Shown: positions 18,300 through 28,397 of the stretch, piece after piece
Layout of the letters: each line of letters opens with the position of its first letter
Numbering within the stretch: position 1 is the stretch's first letter
Assembly: GCA_008032935.1 (NCBI GenBank)
Contig: CP032039.1
Location: 124,001 to 188,000 of the forward strand
DNA length: 64,000 nucleotides
Source of the DNA: Helicobacter pylori
Lineage (GTDB): Bacteria; Campylobacterota; Campylobacteria; Campylobacterales; Helicobacteraceae
Direction of reading: 5' to 3'
Position numbers and translations under genes: made by a program
Notes under the pieces: generated by a model
Seen by the model: the letters and a program-made list of their open reading frames with translations, nothing else
The model's database searches: none
Told to the model about the DNA's origin: nothing

Positions 18300-20722
18300 T
18301 TATAAGCTGAAAGGCCTGAACTCAGTAACGCTGTCTTTAGAAAGCTCTATGAAGAGTGCGTTGAGTTCGCTTGGTGAAGGTAAATTGCTTTTGAGAGCGT
18401 TTAAGTTTTCCCCATTGCACTTAAAGGCCAGGCATTGCTTGAAGTGGTGGTTTAACAATTCTCTTAACTTGTCAAAATGGTAATTAGTTTTAATTTGTTT
18501 GAAGTCGTGCACAAAGATGATGCAATACTGCTCGTTGTCTATGGCTTTTTCTAAAAACGATTTTAACTTTTCCACCCCTACTTTGTCGTGCCATTCTTTC
18601 GCTTCGTTGAGATTGTCTATCACAAGCACGCTATTAGGGCGGTTAGTAGCGGCATCTAAAGCGTTTAAAGCGTTTTCTATGGGCGTAATGCCGTATTCTT
18701 TTGGCGCGTCAAAAGACCTTATCAAGCGTTTTTCTTTATTGCAAAAAAACCAATTCTTTGTTCGCGCTCTTAATGTTTTGGAATAAGAGTTTCATTAAAG
18801 CGATGCGAGCGTTTAAATCTTGGCTCACCACCAACAAATGCGATTCGTTACTTTCAAACTCCACTATCAAGTCCTTTTGCTCATAATCCACTTTTTTGCC
18901 CAGATGCAAACGCATTTCATTAGCCTTAAGGGTGTTGGGCATTTTTAAAGGTGTCTCGCCATTATAGATTTTACGATCTATGGGCGCGAGATTTCTTTGG
19001 TTAAATTCAGCGTGTATTTTTGTGAGAAAAGATTTGAAATCATCAGGGGCTTTAGGGATACTCATTTTGGTGTGGTATTTTTGATGCCCTCCGTTGTTGT
19101 TGAAAATGCCTTCTGGCCTGACAAGCTCACAAGCCGCATCATCGCCCAAAACACTACTGCTGTCTTCTGCATCCATAGGCAAAGCGATGCGGTTAGCGAT
19201 TTGAGCCTTAAAGCTTGGATTAATGTCAGTGCCGCGCATGGTTTGAGTGGCTAAAACTAAATACACCCCATAACTGCGGCCCTTTTTAAGCAGAGTGTTT
19301 AAATGCCCCTCCACCGCTTTAGTGGAGTTATCGCTAAAAAGCACCTGAAATTCATCAATCACTACGATCAGTCTGGGCATTTCGTCATGCTTTCGGTAAT
19401 CGCTTAAATCTTTCACCTTAAACTGCTTGAACAGCTCGGCTCTTTTTTGCATTTCATCACAAAGCCATTTCAAGAAAGTGATGCCATAAGAGACTGAACT
19501 CGCCACGCTCACCAACCTCGCATGCTCTAAAGGGGTATCTGCTACATACGCGTTAAATTCCACCCCCTCTTTATAGTCTAACAAAAAGAGTTGGACTTCA
19601 TCGGGATCGTAGTAGAAAGCTAGATTTTGGATCAGCACATGCAAGAAATTGGATTTCCCGCTCCCGCTGTGGTCGCAAATGAGCGTGTGGTTTTGTGCGT
19701 TACCGATTTCAAAACACACTTCCTTATGGTTAATATCCCACCCTACCGGCACAACCACTTCATACTGAGAGCTTTTAGTCCAAAATTTTTCGTCTTTTTG
19801 TAAGGCTTTCAACTCGCTTTTGACTACTTTCTTTTTCTCGTAATACGCTTTGATTTTATCGGCGAAATCTTGCATGTGCTGGGATTTAATACCTTGATCG
19901 TTGATCACTTCCACATTAAGGTATTTAAAGCGTTCAAAACTTGTCGTATCTTTAAAACACTCCGCATAATTTTTCAAATCTTCTGCGGATTGATTGTTTT
20001 TTTTCACTCTCCAAATTGACAAAGCTCAAAACCCCATTTTTAGAGCCAAAACGCATGATCTTTTCCAAATAATAAAGCGCGTCTTTACTCAAAGCATCCA
20101 CCCCGCTTAAAAAAAGCGCTTTTAAAGGCAAGCGGTCTTCTTTTTCTTCATTATAATGCGCAAAATCTCTAAAACCGGCCAATTTTTCTTGCAAATTAAC
20201 CTTTAAATATTCATACAAATGCTTTAGGGCTTCTTCTATTTCCTTGCTTTCGGTTAAAATCCTTTTCTGGTAAATAAAGTCGTTGTCTTTATCTAAAAGC
20301 CTTCTGGCCAGATTGAAAATACCCCCTAGACTCAGCGCATCAACCAAGATCACTTCTAATTGCACCAAGGGCACGCTGGAGAGTAAGCGCATGAGCATTT
20401 CTCTTAAAAACTGCCCGTCTTTTTCATGCTCTATATACAAGCTTTTAGGGGGGAAAGGATAAACTTTAGGCAATAAAAATTCCATGTTAGCGCCATTTTT
20501 GCCTTTAATTTCCAACAAACCACAGCTTAAAAATTGAGGGTAAGTGGTCGTTTCATTGAATTGTGGCGTGTCTGTGAATTGCGCTTGAATTTGCCTGATA
20601 CTCTTTTGATAGTCCTCTATCTTTAAAGTTGACGGCTTGAGAAAGCTCTCTGGCTCTTTTTTAGCAACAACCTTATCTAAGGCATCGTCCAGTTCTTTTA
20701 ATAAATTACCCGCATCAATCAT
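18300..20722 (-). pseudogene. FtsK/SpoIIIE-type (EssC-like) ATPase, two frameshifts
   Basis: Three collinear pieces form one protein of about 800 residues (HP0066 by position). Piece 1 starts at the ATG at 20722 (MIDAGNLLKELDDALDKVV), overlapping the previous stop. Piece 2 carries Walker A (HSGSGKSNFLHVL) and Walker B (RLIVVIDEFQVLF), with THALLE-like QTMRGTDINPSFKAQIANRI. Piece 3 is a second, degenerate ATPase module (SVLVIDNLNEAKEW). The first break is an A8 run (19997-20004), where 7 A would restore ESEKNNQSAEDL. The second is a T7 run (18743-18749), where 6 T would restore LVFCNKEKRLIRSFD. Such ATPases drive WXG100 export in type VII systems. Sequencing error or slippage must be excluded. 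Confidence 0.8.
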
Positions 20723-21065
20723 CTTTATCCTTAAGATATTCATCATAGCGCCTCTTGGCTTCTCTTTCATGCTCTTTGGCTTCACGCATAAGCCTATCGA
20801 TCTCGCTTTGTGAGTGGCGATCTTGCATATCAACTTGCTTCTCCAAACGCTTGGCTTCTTCAATTTGATCGTTGATTTTTCTTCTTTGGTATTGAGTGTC
20901 TTGCTCTAAATTTTCTAAATCATGCGCGATTTTTAGCATCTCCTCTAGCGCCTCACTTTTAAGTTTCTGCCCCAAATCATCTTGCATGGCGTTTTCTACG
21001 AAATAGTCGCAAATCCTTCTTAACTCATTGGTGCAACCCTCCAAAAAAACTTTATGAGAAAACAT
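20715..21065 (-). CDS. Coiled-coil protein of the WXG100/FtsK cluster
   Basis: This 116-residue charged protein (HP0065 by position) is almost wholly helical. The first 45 residues (MFSHKVFLEGCTNELRRICD) look globular. The rest is a coiled coil (RRKINDQIEEAKRLEKQVDM) rich in Arg, Glu and Asp. The ATPase start overlaps its end (GATGATTGATG), implying translational coupling and a shared job. I know of no function. It could be a partner or adaptor of the ATPase. Confidence 0.7.
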   Translation of the reverse strand: MFSHKVFLEGCTNELRRICDYFVENAMQDDLGQKLKSEALEEMLKIAHDLENLEQDTQYQRRKINDQIEEAKRLEKQVDMQDRHSQSEIDRLMREAKEHEREAKRRYDEYLKDKDD

Positions 21066-21066
21066 T

Positions 21067-21486
21067 TTAACCCCTTGATTCCAGTTTTTTTAAAAACATT
21101 TTAAGATTTAATAGCGCTTTTTTTGAGCCATCATCAGTGTCTAAAAACAGCACCACATCAGTGGTGGTATTCCAAAGATAATACCCCCCATACCCGTCAT
21201 TAGCAAAAACGATTTCTTCAGGCTCTAACCATTCTTTTAAGCTCTGCATGAAATCAATGAACAAGCTCTCTAAATTGAAATTCAAAACATGTTTGAACGT
21301 GTAGGATTCATTGCCCACCATGAAATAACGCAATTGGCTAAAACCATAGTTTGATCGTTTGATAAAGTCCTTAAATTCATCGCTCAAGCCTATTTTCAAC
21401 CGCTCTTCTAACCCGTTCAACGCATTCTCATTGAGCGGCTCTACAAATTCCCAATTCAATTCTGTTTCTGTAGAAATTCTGTCCAT
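21067..21486 (-). CDS. SMI1/KNR4 (SUKH) family immunity-like protein
   Basis: This 139-residue protein (HP0064 by position) has the SUKH pattern: NENALNGLEERLKIGLSDEF then FKDFIKRSNYGFS, a mid-domain beta region and EEIVFANDGYGGYYLWNTTTD with a C-terminal FLDTDDGS segment. SUKH proteins typically neutralise polymorphic nuclease toxins encoded just upstream. The start has AAAGGAT 8 nt upstream and lies inside the last 31 nt of the upstream gene, whose C-terminus resembles a WHH/HNH toxin. That arrangement supports an immunity role. Assignment is from pattern recognition only. Confidence 0.75.
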   Translation of the reverse strand: MDRISTETELNWEFVEPLNENALNGLEERLKIGLSDEFKDFIKRSNYGFSQLRYFMVGNESYTFKHVLNFNLESLFIDFMQSLKEWLEPEEIVFANDGYGGYYLWNTTTDVVLFLDTDDGSKKALLNLKMFLKKLESRG

Positions 21487-22940
21487 AGTGAATATCCTTT
21501 CGTGTGTTTCACGCCCAACAATAACTCTTCTCTCACCAACGCCACATTCCCTAAAACATTCGCGTCAAAATGCCATAAATAGCCCCTAGGGATGAATCCT
21601 TTTGCGATCTGTTCCAAATCTTTCGCATCAAAGCCCAAATCGTTGTCTTTAAGCGCGGCTTGTAAAGCCTTTAGGGCATGATGAGCGCATGCGGTTTTAT
21701 TTAAATCTTCTAAAGGCGCAATGGCGCTAAAAACGCTATCAAATTCCGCCAAACGCCACTCATTAAAGCGGACTTCTTCCGGATAGGGGTTTTTTTCATC
21801 TACAATAAAGCCCTCTTTACGGCTTTCTAAAAACTCCCTATACTCCAACGCTTTTTGCGTATAATTTTCATTGCGTTCTAAAATGGGATCGATTTTTTGG
21901 CTCAAATTTTCTGTAGCGCGCTCCAACTCTGTTTCTAAATTATCAAAGGCTTCATTGATAGCGTTTGAATCGTTAGGGGATTCTTTGATCTTTTCTGCAA
22001 AATCTTCTAAAGCTTTCTTACAATTTTTAACGCAATGTTTTTTGGCTAGAGTCAAGCTTTCGTTATAAGAAGGCACGCCTAAAACGCTTGGCATCAAATC
22101 CTCTAAACTCTTTTCCAATTCTTGTTCTTTAGAGATTGCCATGCGATCCAATTCATCGTTAGGGTTTTCATCATAAGAAGATGCGCCCATCCAATCCTCT
22201 AAATTTTTTTCAAATTCTCGCTCTTTAGAGGCTTTAGCGCGATCCCTATGAGAAAAAGCGTTGATCCTGTCTTTCCAATCAGCGTATAAAGAAGCGCTAA
22301 AATCTTCTCTCAAATCTTTCAATCGTTCATTAAAAACGCTTTTTTTAGGGTTATAAGAGATAGCAGGCCGTTCAAAATCGTATTCCATTAAAACGCCTGG
22401 GGTTGGAAAGTTGTATTCGTTATCTATCGCTTCGCTCGCTTGTTTCAAACGCCTGATAAATTCCTGGTGCTTATCGGTATAAAAATGCAACCTCTTTTTA
22501 ACGCCCTCCCAAGCTTGATTCACAAGCTCCGCGCTCGCTTTGGCTTGAGTGGCGTAGATTTCAAGCATTCGTTCTAATAACCTCACATTGTGTTCCCATC
22601 TTTCTATATTGTCTTCCATAAGGTTTAAGCCCTTTTCACAAAGTTCAGCGCATAATTTAACAGGAGGGATAACCGACCCTACCGCATTACCAAAATCTCT
22701 CCCAAGCTCTCCAAGAAATCCCCAAAAACCACTCCGCTCCTTTCTAGCTTTTTTTAATTCTCCTATGGCTTTTTCCAATTGCATTTCAATTTTTCTGCGC
22801 TCCACTATGATTTTTAGCGCGTAACTATCAAGGTCTTTGATAAAACCACCACACCTTTTTTCTTGCAGGGATTCTTTAAAATCCCTGCATCCTCCAACAA
22901 CCTTTTTGACTTCTTCTGTGTCCGTTTTCCATTCAGCCAT
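21456..22940 (-). CDS. Large WXG100-like protein with degenerate WHH/HNH-type C-terminus
   Basis: This 494-residue protein (HP0063 by position) starts MAEWKTDTEEVKKVVGGC, matching the DTEEV..FVG N-terminus of the neighbouring WXG100-like protein. Residues 60-110 include a Gly-rich possible membrane-active stretch (GFWGFLGELGRDFGNAVGSV). The middle is long helix. The C-terminus has GYLWHFDANVLGN (residues 453-465) and GVKHTKGYSLW (476-486). These recall the WHH...HTGG.SIW signature of WHH-type HNH nuclease toxins found at the ends of LXG proteins. His/Gly substitutions (WHH to WHF, GHTGG to KHTKG) suggest a weakened or inactive nuclease. A SUKH gene follows. Confidence 0.7.
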   Translation of the reverse strand: MAEWKTDTEEVKKVVGGCRDFKESLQEKRCGGFIKDLDSYALKIIVERRKIEMQLEKAIGELKKARKERSGFWGFLGELGRDFGNAVGSVIPPVKLCAELCEKGLNLMEDNIERWEHNVRLLERMLEIYATQAKASAELVNQAWEGVKKRLHFYTDKHQEFIRRLKQASEAIDNEYNFPTPGVLMEYDFERPAISYNPKKSVFNERLKDLREDFSASLYADWKDRINAFSHRDRAKASKEREFEKNLEDWMGASSYDENPNDELDRMAISKEQELEKSLEDLMPSVLGVPSYNESLTLAKKHCVKNCKKALEDFAEKIKESPNDSNAINEAFDNLETELERATENLSQKIDPILERNENYTQKALEYREFLESRKEGFIVDEKNPYPEEVRFNEWRLAEFDSVFSAIAPLEDLNKTACAHHALKALQAALKDNDLGFDAKDLEQIAKGFIPRGYLWHFDANVLGNVALVREELLLGVKHTKGYSLWTEFLQKQN

Positions 22941-22950
22941 AAACCACCCC

Positions 22951-23211
22951 TTAATAATCTTGCTCTAAAACCCTAATCCTCTCTTTAAGCCATGCGATTT
23001 GCTCTTGCACGGCTCCATCAAATTCATTGAAAGTGCTTTTCAAATTATCTAGCACCTCGCTAAATTTGTCTCTTTTAGCGTCTCGCCATGATTCTAAATT
23101 ATGAAAATGGCCGCTCAAGCTATTCACTTCCTCTCTTAGCAACTCTTTAAAGCGTTCTAAATGCCCTACAAATCCTCTGACCTCTTCGGTATCCATTTGC
23201 ACTCTGCTCAT
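22951..23211 (-). CDS. WXG100/ESAT-6-like protein
   Basis: This 86-residue two-helix hairpin protein matches HP0062, whose crystal structure is reported to resemble ESAT-6 family dimers. Helix 1 is DTEEVRGFVGHLERFKELLR. The turn carries LESWRDAKR, where W-x-D replaces the usual W-x-G. Helix 2 runs to RIRVLEQDY. No signal peptide is present. WXG100 proteins are small substrates or chaperones of type VII secretion, and the FtsK-like ATPase lies four genes downstream. The large WXG100-like gene follows 10 nt after the stop. Confidence 0.85.
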   Translation of the reverse strand: MSRVQMDTEEVRGFVGHLERFKELLREEVNSLSGHFHNLESWRDAKRDKFSEVLDNLKSTFNEFDGAVQEQIAWLKERIRVLEQDY

Positions 23212-23226
23212 CGGTTGTCCTTTCTT

Positions 23227-23796
23227 TTAAAAATTTTCTTCATTGGAATCAGGCTTTTTATCGCCGCTGATTCTAATGCTCCCACCCCCATAGCTAGGGG
23301 GTGTTGTGGGGCGAATCTCTAGCGTTTCGCCTCTTTCTCTTTTGTATTTTTCTTGTTGGCTTTGGTGGTATGTTTTCATGCTGTCTATCACGATTGGTTT
23401 ATGGGTGCTCCCTAAATCAGCGTTGGTGAGCAATTTTTGAACGCCATTACCCAAGCTGTTAGAACGCTTGTCTTCTATTTTAAGAGACAAATTCAAGCCC
23501 TTAAAACCCTCCAAAGCCTCCACTAACGCTACCACAAGCTTTCTGTCCCAAATGGAATTTTTCAAATCTTTACACAAGGAAAAAACCTCGCTTGAAAACG
23601 GGTAATCATACAAAAACAAAAGGTCTAAATTTTCTAAAAATTCCAGATTACAACGCTCTTTAAAACTTCTCAAAAAGCCCTCTTTTAACGGCGCAAAGCC
23701 TTCAGTGATAGGGATTATCCCCTTGTCTTTGGTGCATTTAAACACCATAATACTTTTTTCAATCACAACAAACGCATACGCGTTCTTAGTCATCAT
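23227..23796 (-). CDS. Uncharacterised protein of the WXG100/FtsK cluster
   Basis: This 189-residue soluble protein (HP0061 by position) overlaps the end of the Hsp70-like gene by 4 nt (ATGA), so the two are translationally coupled. Residues 1-110 look like a mixed alpha/beta domain (MTKNAYAFVVIEKSIMVFKC, LDLLFLYDYPFSSEV, RKLVVALVEALEG), perhaps a von Willebrand A-like or ATPase-associated fold. The tail is polar and disordered (TTPPSYGGGSIRISGDKKPD). I do not recognise a function. The coupling suggests a partner of the Hsp70-like ATPase. Confidence 0.65.
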   Translation of the reverse strand: MMTKNAYAFVVIEKSIMVFKCTKDKGIIPITEGFAPLKEGFLRSFKERCNLEFLENLDLLFLYDYPFSSEVFSLCKDLKNSIWDRKLVVALVEALEGFKGLNLSLKIEDKRSNSLGNGVQKLLTNADLGSTHKPIVIDSMKTYHQSQQEKYKRERGETLEIRPTTPPSYGGGSIRISGDKKPDSNEENF

Positions 23797-26226
23797 AATT
23801 TTTCTGCCTCGCTTTCATAGATCAATTGGTCGTCTTTAAACAGCCCCACTTTAATGCTTTGGGAATCCACGCAACACACCTTCACATCCATTTCTTCATG
23901 CTCTTCTAGCGCTATGGAAATCATTTGCGTATCTTTAATGTTTAGAGTGTTGGTGTTGGCTAGGGCTTTGTCGCTGTAGCGTATCTCTAGCTCATCAAAA
24001 CCTCCCCATTCCTCTTTAGTTTGGAAAATCTGGTATTCATTAGGCTTTAAAGAATCCCTATGGATTTTAGCGTGGAATTTCCCCTCTATCTCAATGCCTA
24101 GATCGTATTTAAACACAGGGTTGGAGCTTATAGAGGGCATTTCAATCCCATTAGGCTTGTCCCTGCTTTCTAAAAGCCCAAAAGCCACCCCGGTTTTGCA
24201 AGTGGGCTTCAAATAAGCGGGCGTGTTAGAAACGTCTTCTCCTGTAAGCTCTAAAATCTGTTTGTCTGATTTTTCTGTGCCTAGTGGCTCATAAATGATG
24301 AATTTAAAATCATTTTTAGAAGTCTTTTGCTGGTAATCTTTGAGCTGCTTTTCTTTGGCGTTTTCAAACGCTTGTTTGACCAGTGCTGAACGGCTCGCAT
24401 TCCCGCCTAAGAAAATATGAAACGCCCGACATTGATCATCAATGTTTTCAGCCATCACTTTAGAAAATCCGGCAAAGAAGTTGGCAACGCCTTCATTGAT
24501 CTTGTCTTTTAAGAGGTTTAAAAGCTCTTTGCAATCAACTTGGAGATTGCATTCTGTTTCTACCCCATTCCTATCAAACAGCATGGCTTTAAAATCCTTT
24601 TCAAAACTCTCTATCTCAAAGTTTTCATTTTCTTCTATCGCTTCTATACTATTGGCGTCTAAATTTTCTAAAAAAGGGCGCAATTCAGAAGCGATCGTTT
24701 GCAAATTCAAGCGCGCTTCTCTAGAGTTTTGCATAAACGATCCAAAGCGTTGCGTATCGATCCTGTCGTAGTTGGGCTTAGCGATGACAATGTCTTTTTC
24801 TTTCAGCTCTTGGAAATTTTTGGCATACGCTTCCCAAGCCAACAATTCCAATAAATTTTCACCGCCTAAATATTTATCCCCTCCACTGCTAAAATGCGTC
24901 ATTTTGTAAGCGAACTTAGGATTAGCGCTTTTTTCCCATTTGCCAAAGTCAAAATCCGTCGTCCCGCCCCCAAAATCAAACACCCCGTAATAAACCGGCT
25001 TGTCTAACTTCTCTGATTTAAAAAACCCATAGCTTTTTAAAGCGCTAATGGCATACGCGCAAGGCTCGCTCGCTTTTAATTCCACTTTGAAAGTTTTAGC
25101 CGTTTTTTCATCGCCAAAAACATGCCGGGGTAAAGATTTTTTCAAGCCTCTTTCAAAACTCTCTCTGATTTTTTCAGCCTGATGCTTTTCATACTTGATG
25201 GGGTAGGATAAAAAGTATTTCAAAAACACGCCATTTTCCATGTTGTTGATGCAGCGTCCGATGCAGTAAGCGTAGATTTCTATGGGGTTAAACTCCGTGC
25301 AATTAGTAAAGCTTTCTAAAGGAAAATCCTCTATGAGATCCCTAAAATTCTGCTTTTCATCCGCTCCAGCCCATTGCTTCAATTGAGAAAAAAACCGATA
25401 CAAATCATTCCCTTTAACGCCTGCAGCGTTCTTTTGGGCTTCATGTGCCACTTCTATATGGTTCTTTTCCGTGAAAGGGCGGTGATCTAAAGCGTTGTAA
25501 TCTTTAAGAAACTTTTCTTTATTTCTGAACTCCACTATCGTGGGGTTTTCATACTTTTCCAAACTCTCTATATCTACATCCCCGCCAATAGAGAGCAAGC
25601 GGTATGTTCCTGTCTTATCCATATAGCTTGCGGTCGTGCTTTTAGTCCCAAAGTCAATAGCGACAACGCCATGCTTGTTTAAATCTTTCAAACTTGAACG
25701 GGCATAGAAATTCTCTTCTTTGCTAGGATTGTCAGGGTTTTTGGGCAAATTATCAAACCTAAAGGTTACGCTTTCTTTAGGCACGCTAGGCACCTCTAAA
25801 TCCCAATGCCCTCCGTTTAAATCAAGCAATTGGCTTTGGCTATAGCTCTTAAGGCCTACCGCTTCGTTATCCCCCTTGAGCATTAACTCTTTAAATTTTT
25901 CAAAATCCACATCCACATCGCTAATAGAAACGATCTCTAAGATTTTTTCTATTTGCTCATTAGCGATCTTTTTAGCTTGCGCTAAATCCTCTAGGAATTT
26001 TTGATTTTCATCAGAAAGATACCTTAAAGAAGTCTCATTATTGGCAATCGCATGAAGCACCCGCAGCGCTTGTTTGAATTTGATTTTGTCTTCTTCTGAC
26101 ACTTCATCTTTGAAATTCGGCTCACTTTTTTCATTGAATTTGACTCCATCCTTTAAAGACCGATCGCACAATTTCTCTACTAAGGGGTGGCCAAGAGGCA
26201 GTTCTAAACTTTTTTCTTTTTACCAT
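23793..26226 (-). pseudogene. Hsp70/actin-like ATPase, N-terminal frameshift
   Basis: The 792-codon main frame (HP0060 by position) has the Hsp70/actin signatures: phosphate-1 loop VVAIDFGTKSTTASYM, phosphate-2 loop YGVFDFGGGTTDFDFG and adenosine loop HIFLGGNASRSALVKQAF. A beta-rich C-terminal part resembles a substrate-binding region. The frame has no good start. The ATG at 26226 has an excellent AAAGGAAAT site and enters the main frame only if the A6 run at 26210-26215 is A7 (MVKRKKSLELPLGHPLVEKL). I therefore place the true start at 26226. It may assemble or remodel the secretion complex. Confidence 0.75.
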
Positions 26227-26236
26227 GATATTTCCT

Positions 26237-27097
26237 TTATTGTGGTTTTTGTGGTTTTGAGAGTTGCTCGTTCAAGCCATCAACTCTCTCTTTGAGGGCG
26301 ATGTTCTCTTCTTCTAATTTTCTTTTTTGGCGTTTTAAATCCTGGTTTGCGCTCGCTAAACGCCTGTTGTGTAAGTCTAGGTCGCTTTTGGCTTCCATAC
26401 CCTCTAAACTCCTTAAGCACGCGATTTCTCGCTCCAGCTCGGTTTTTTCTGTGGCTATTTTTTCTTTAGCTTGCGCTAATTGAGCGTTAGAGTTTTCCAA
26501 ATTTTTTTGAGCACTTTCTAATTGTTTGAGCTTGTCGGTTAGGCGTTGGTTGTCTTTCTCTAAATTGGCGCATCGTTTTTCTAAAAACCCATGCTCATCT
26601 TGTAATTTCGCTCGCTCTTGTTCGAGACTATCCTGCTCTTTATTGAGCGCGACAACTTGGTGGTTGAGCTTGTCGTTTTCGGTTTTCAGATCGGTGTTTG
26701 CTTTAGTTAGATTTTCTTTTTCTTTTGATAACTCGGCTTTTTCATTTTTTAAAACTTGCTGAGATTGTTCTAACTCTTTCACTTGCTTTTGTGATGCATT
26801 AAGCTGATTGTTTAGATTTTCTTTTTCTCTAGCTAGATCATTTCTTTCTCTATATAGTTCGGTGTTTGCTTTAGTTAGCTTGTCTTTTGTTATGAATAAC
26901 TTGTCGTTTTTTTGCCGTAATTGATTGTTAGCGTCTTTTAATCCGCTAGTTTCTGCAGCTAAGTATTCTTTTTCTGCGAATAACTTGTCATTTCTGTTTT
27001 CTAGCTCGGTGTTTTCATTTTCTAACCCACTGATGCGAGCTTCTAATTCTTCTCTGATTTGAGAGAAGCCAAACCATTTTTCAATGAGCCTTCCCAT
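26237..27097 (-). CDS. Long coiled-coil protein
   Basis: This 286-residue protein (HP0059 by position) is a near-continuous coiled coil (LENENTELENRNDKLFAEKE and onwards) after a short hydrophobic start, MGRLIEKWFGFSQI. It shares an 18-20 residue module (VKELEQSQQVLKNEKAEL) with the neighbouring upstream gene, at both protein and DNA level. The ATG follows directly on the TAA of that gene. It could be a structural filament or tether. Function unknown. Confidence 0.75.
   Translation of the reverse strand: MGRLIEKWFGFSQIREELEARISGLENENTELENRNDKLFAEKEYLAAETSGLKDANNQLRQKNDKLFITKDKLTKANTELYRERNDLAREKENLNNQLNASQKQVKELEQSQQVLKNEKAELSKEKENLTKANTDLKTENDKLNHQVVALNKEQDSLEQERAKLQDEHGFLEKRCANLEKDNQRLTDKLKQLESAQKNLENSNAQLAQAKEKIATEKTELEREIACLRSLEGMEAKSDLDLHNRRLASANQDLKRQKRKLEEENIALKERVDGLNEQLSKPQKPQ
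26733..26791 (-). repeat. Coiled-coil repeat module, copy a
   Basis: Encodes VKELEQSQQVLKNEKAEL. Nearly identical DNA occurs at 27745-27804 and 27976-28036 in the neighbouring gene. Confidence 0.75.
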
Positions 27098-27744
27098 TTA
27101 TGATCCCATATCCACGATAGTGTAATACACTTTATCATTGTGCTTATAGCCTCTTAAGACCACTCTTTGCATCTTTTGAGAAGTGTTTTGCTCTGGGTAT
27201 AGCGTTTTGCATGAATGATCATAAGTGCTTGGCTCTTTCAAACGCTCAAATTTACTATCCTTAATGTATTCAAAAAGCAAATCAAACAATTCAGCTAATT
27301 TTTCGCCTTTATCGCTCCTCTTATCGCTTAATTCTTGGCTCGCTTTGTTATAAAGGCTTTCTAAATAGTATTTGCTATCGCTAAGAACAGATGCGATCAA
27401 ATCCATTGCACTATGAGTTGTTGCTACAAAATTAAAATTCAAGCGATCTTTGACTTCCAAAAAGACTTCATAGAGTTTTTCTAATTTTTGGTATGGGGCG
27501 TGCCTTCGCTCTAGCTCGTTTAGTTTTTGGCTCGTTTGTTCGGCTTGGCTTTTTGCTGTTGATAGATCTGTATTGAGTCTTTCTTTTTCTGCGGCTAGAT
27601 TTTTATTTTCTCTTTCTAGCCTTTCTTTTCTGTGGCTAACCCAGTAATCTTGTTATTTAATTCTGTTTTTTCTGTGGTTAGCCTTTGATTTTTTTCAGTC
27701 AGATCTGTTTTTTCATTTTTTAACTTGGTGTTTTCGTTGGTCAG

Positions 27745-28036
27745 ATCGGCTTTTTCATTTTTTAAAACTTGCTGAGATTGTTCTAACTCTTTCACTCGCT
27801 TTTGTAATTCGGCGTTTTTGTTAGTCAGATCTGTTTTGTCTTTAGTTAGATTTTCTTTATCTGTGGATAACCCAGTAATCTTGTTATTTAATTCTGTTTT
27901 TTCTGTGGTTAGCCTCTGATTTTTTTCAGTCAGTTCTGTTTTATCTTTAGTTAGATTGTCTTTTTCTCTTAACAATTCGGCTTTTTCATTTTGTAAAACT
28001 TGCTGAGATTGTTCTAACGCTTTCACTTGCTTTTGT
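27745..28036 (-). repeat. Coiled-coil repeat modules, copies b and c
   Basis: Two copies of the same module (27745-27804 and 27976-28036) about 230 bp apart, within one gene. Surrounding sequence (TTELNNKITGLSTDKENLTK type) is also duplicated, so the gene can shrink or grow by recombination in 230-bp steps. Confidence 0.75.
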
Positions 28037-28386
28037 AATTCAGCTTTGTCTTTGGTTAGATTTTCTTTGTCTTTAGTTAGATTGTCTTTATCTGTTGTTA
28101 GAGCGGTGTTTTGGCTAGCTAGCTTATCTTTTTCTCTATTTAATTCAGTGTTTTCTTCTTTTAGTTTGATGTTTTCTTCTTGGACTTTTTTAAGTGCTTC
28201 CTCTCTTCCCTGAGTGTCTTTTGAGTTTTCTTGGGTGTCGTTAGAAGATTTTCCAAGTGAAAAGAAAGAGCCTATAAGATGAGAGATTTTTCTAAGGGGT
28301 TCAAAGTCTTCTAATTTAAGATCTTCTAATTTTTTTACGCGATCTGTAAGATCTTTAACAGATTTTGAAAGCTCTTCATTATTATT

Positions 28387-28397
28387 GGGGGGGGGGG
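28387..28397 (-). repeat. Poly-C (11) contingency tract
   Basis: Eleven G on the plus strand are eleven C in the coding strand of the coiled-coil gene, 55 nt after its ATG. Length change by one would turn the gene off. In this sequence it is ON at this tract. Confidence 0.9.

Noticed and set aside
20723-20863. Upstream extension of the FtsK-like protein
   Set aside because: It is out-of-frame sequence inside the preceding coiled-coil gene; the ATG at 20722 overlaps that gene's stop and fits the protein family.
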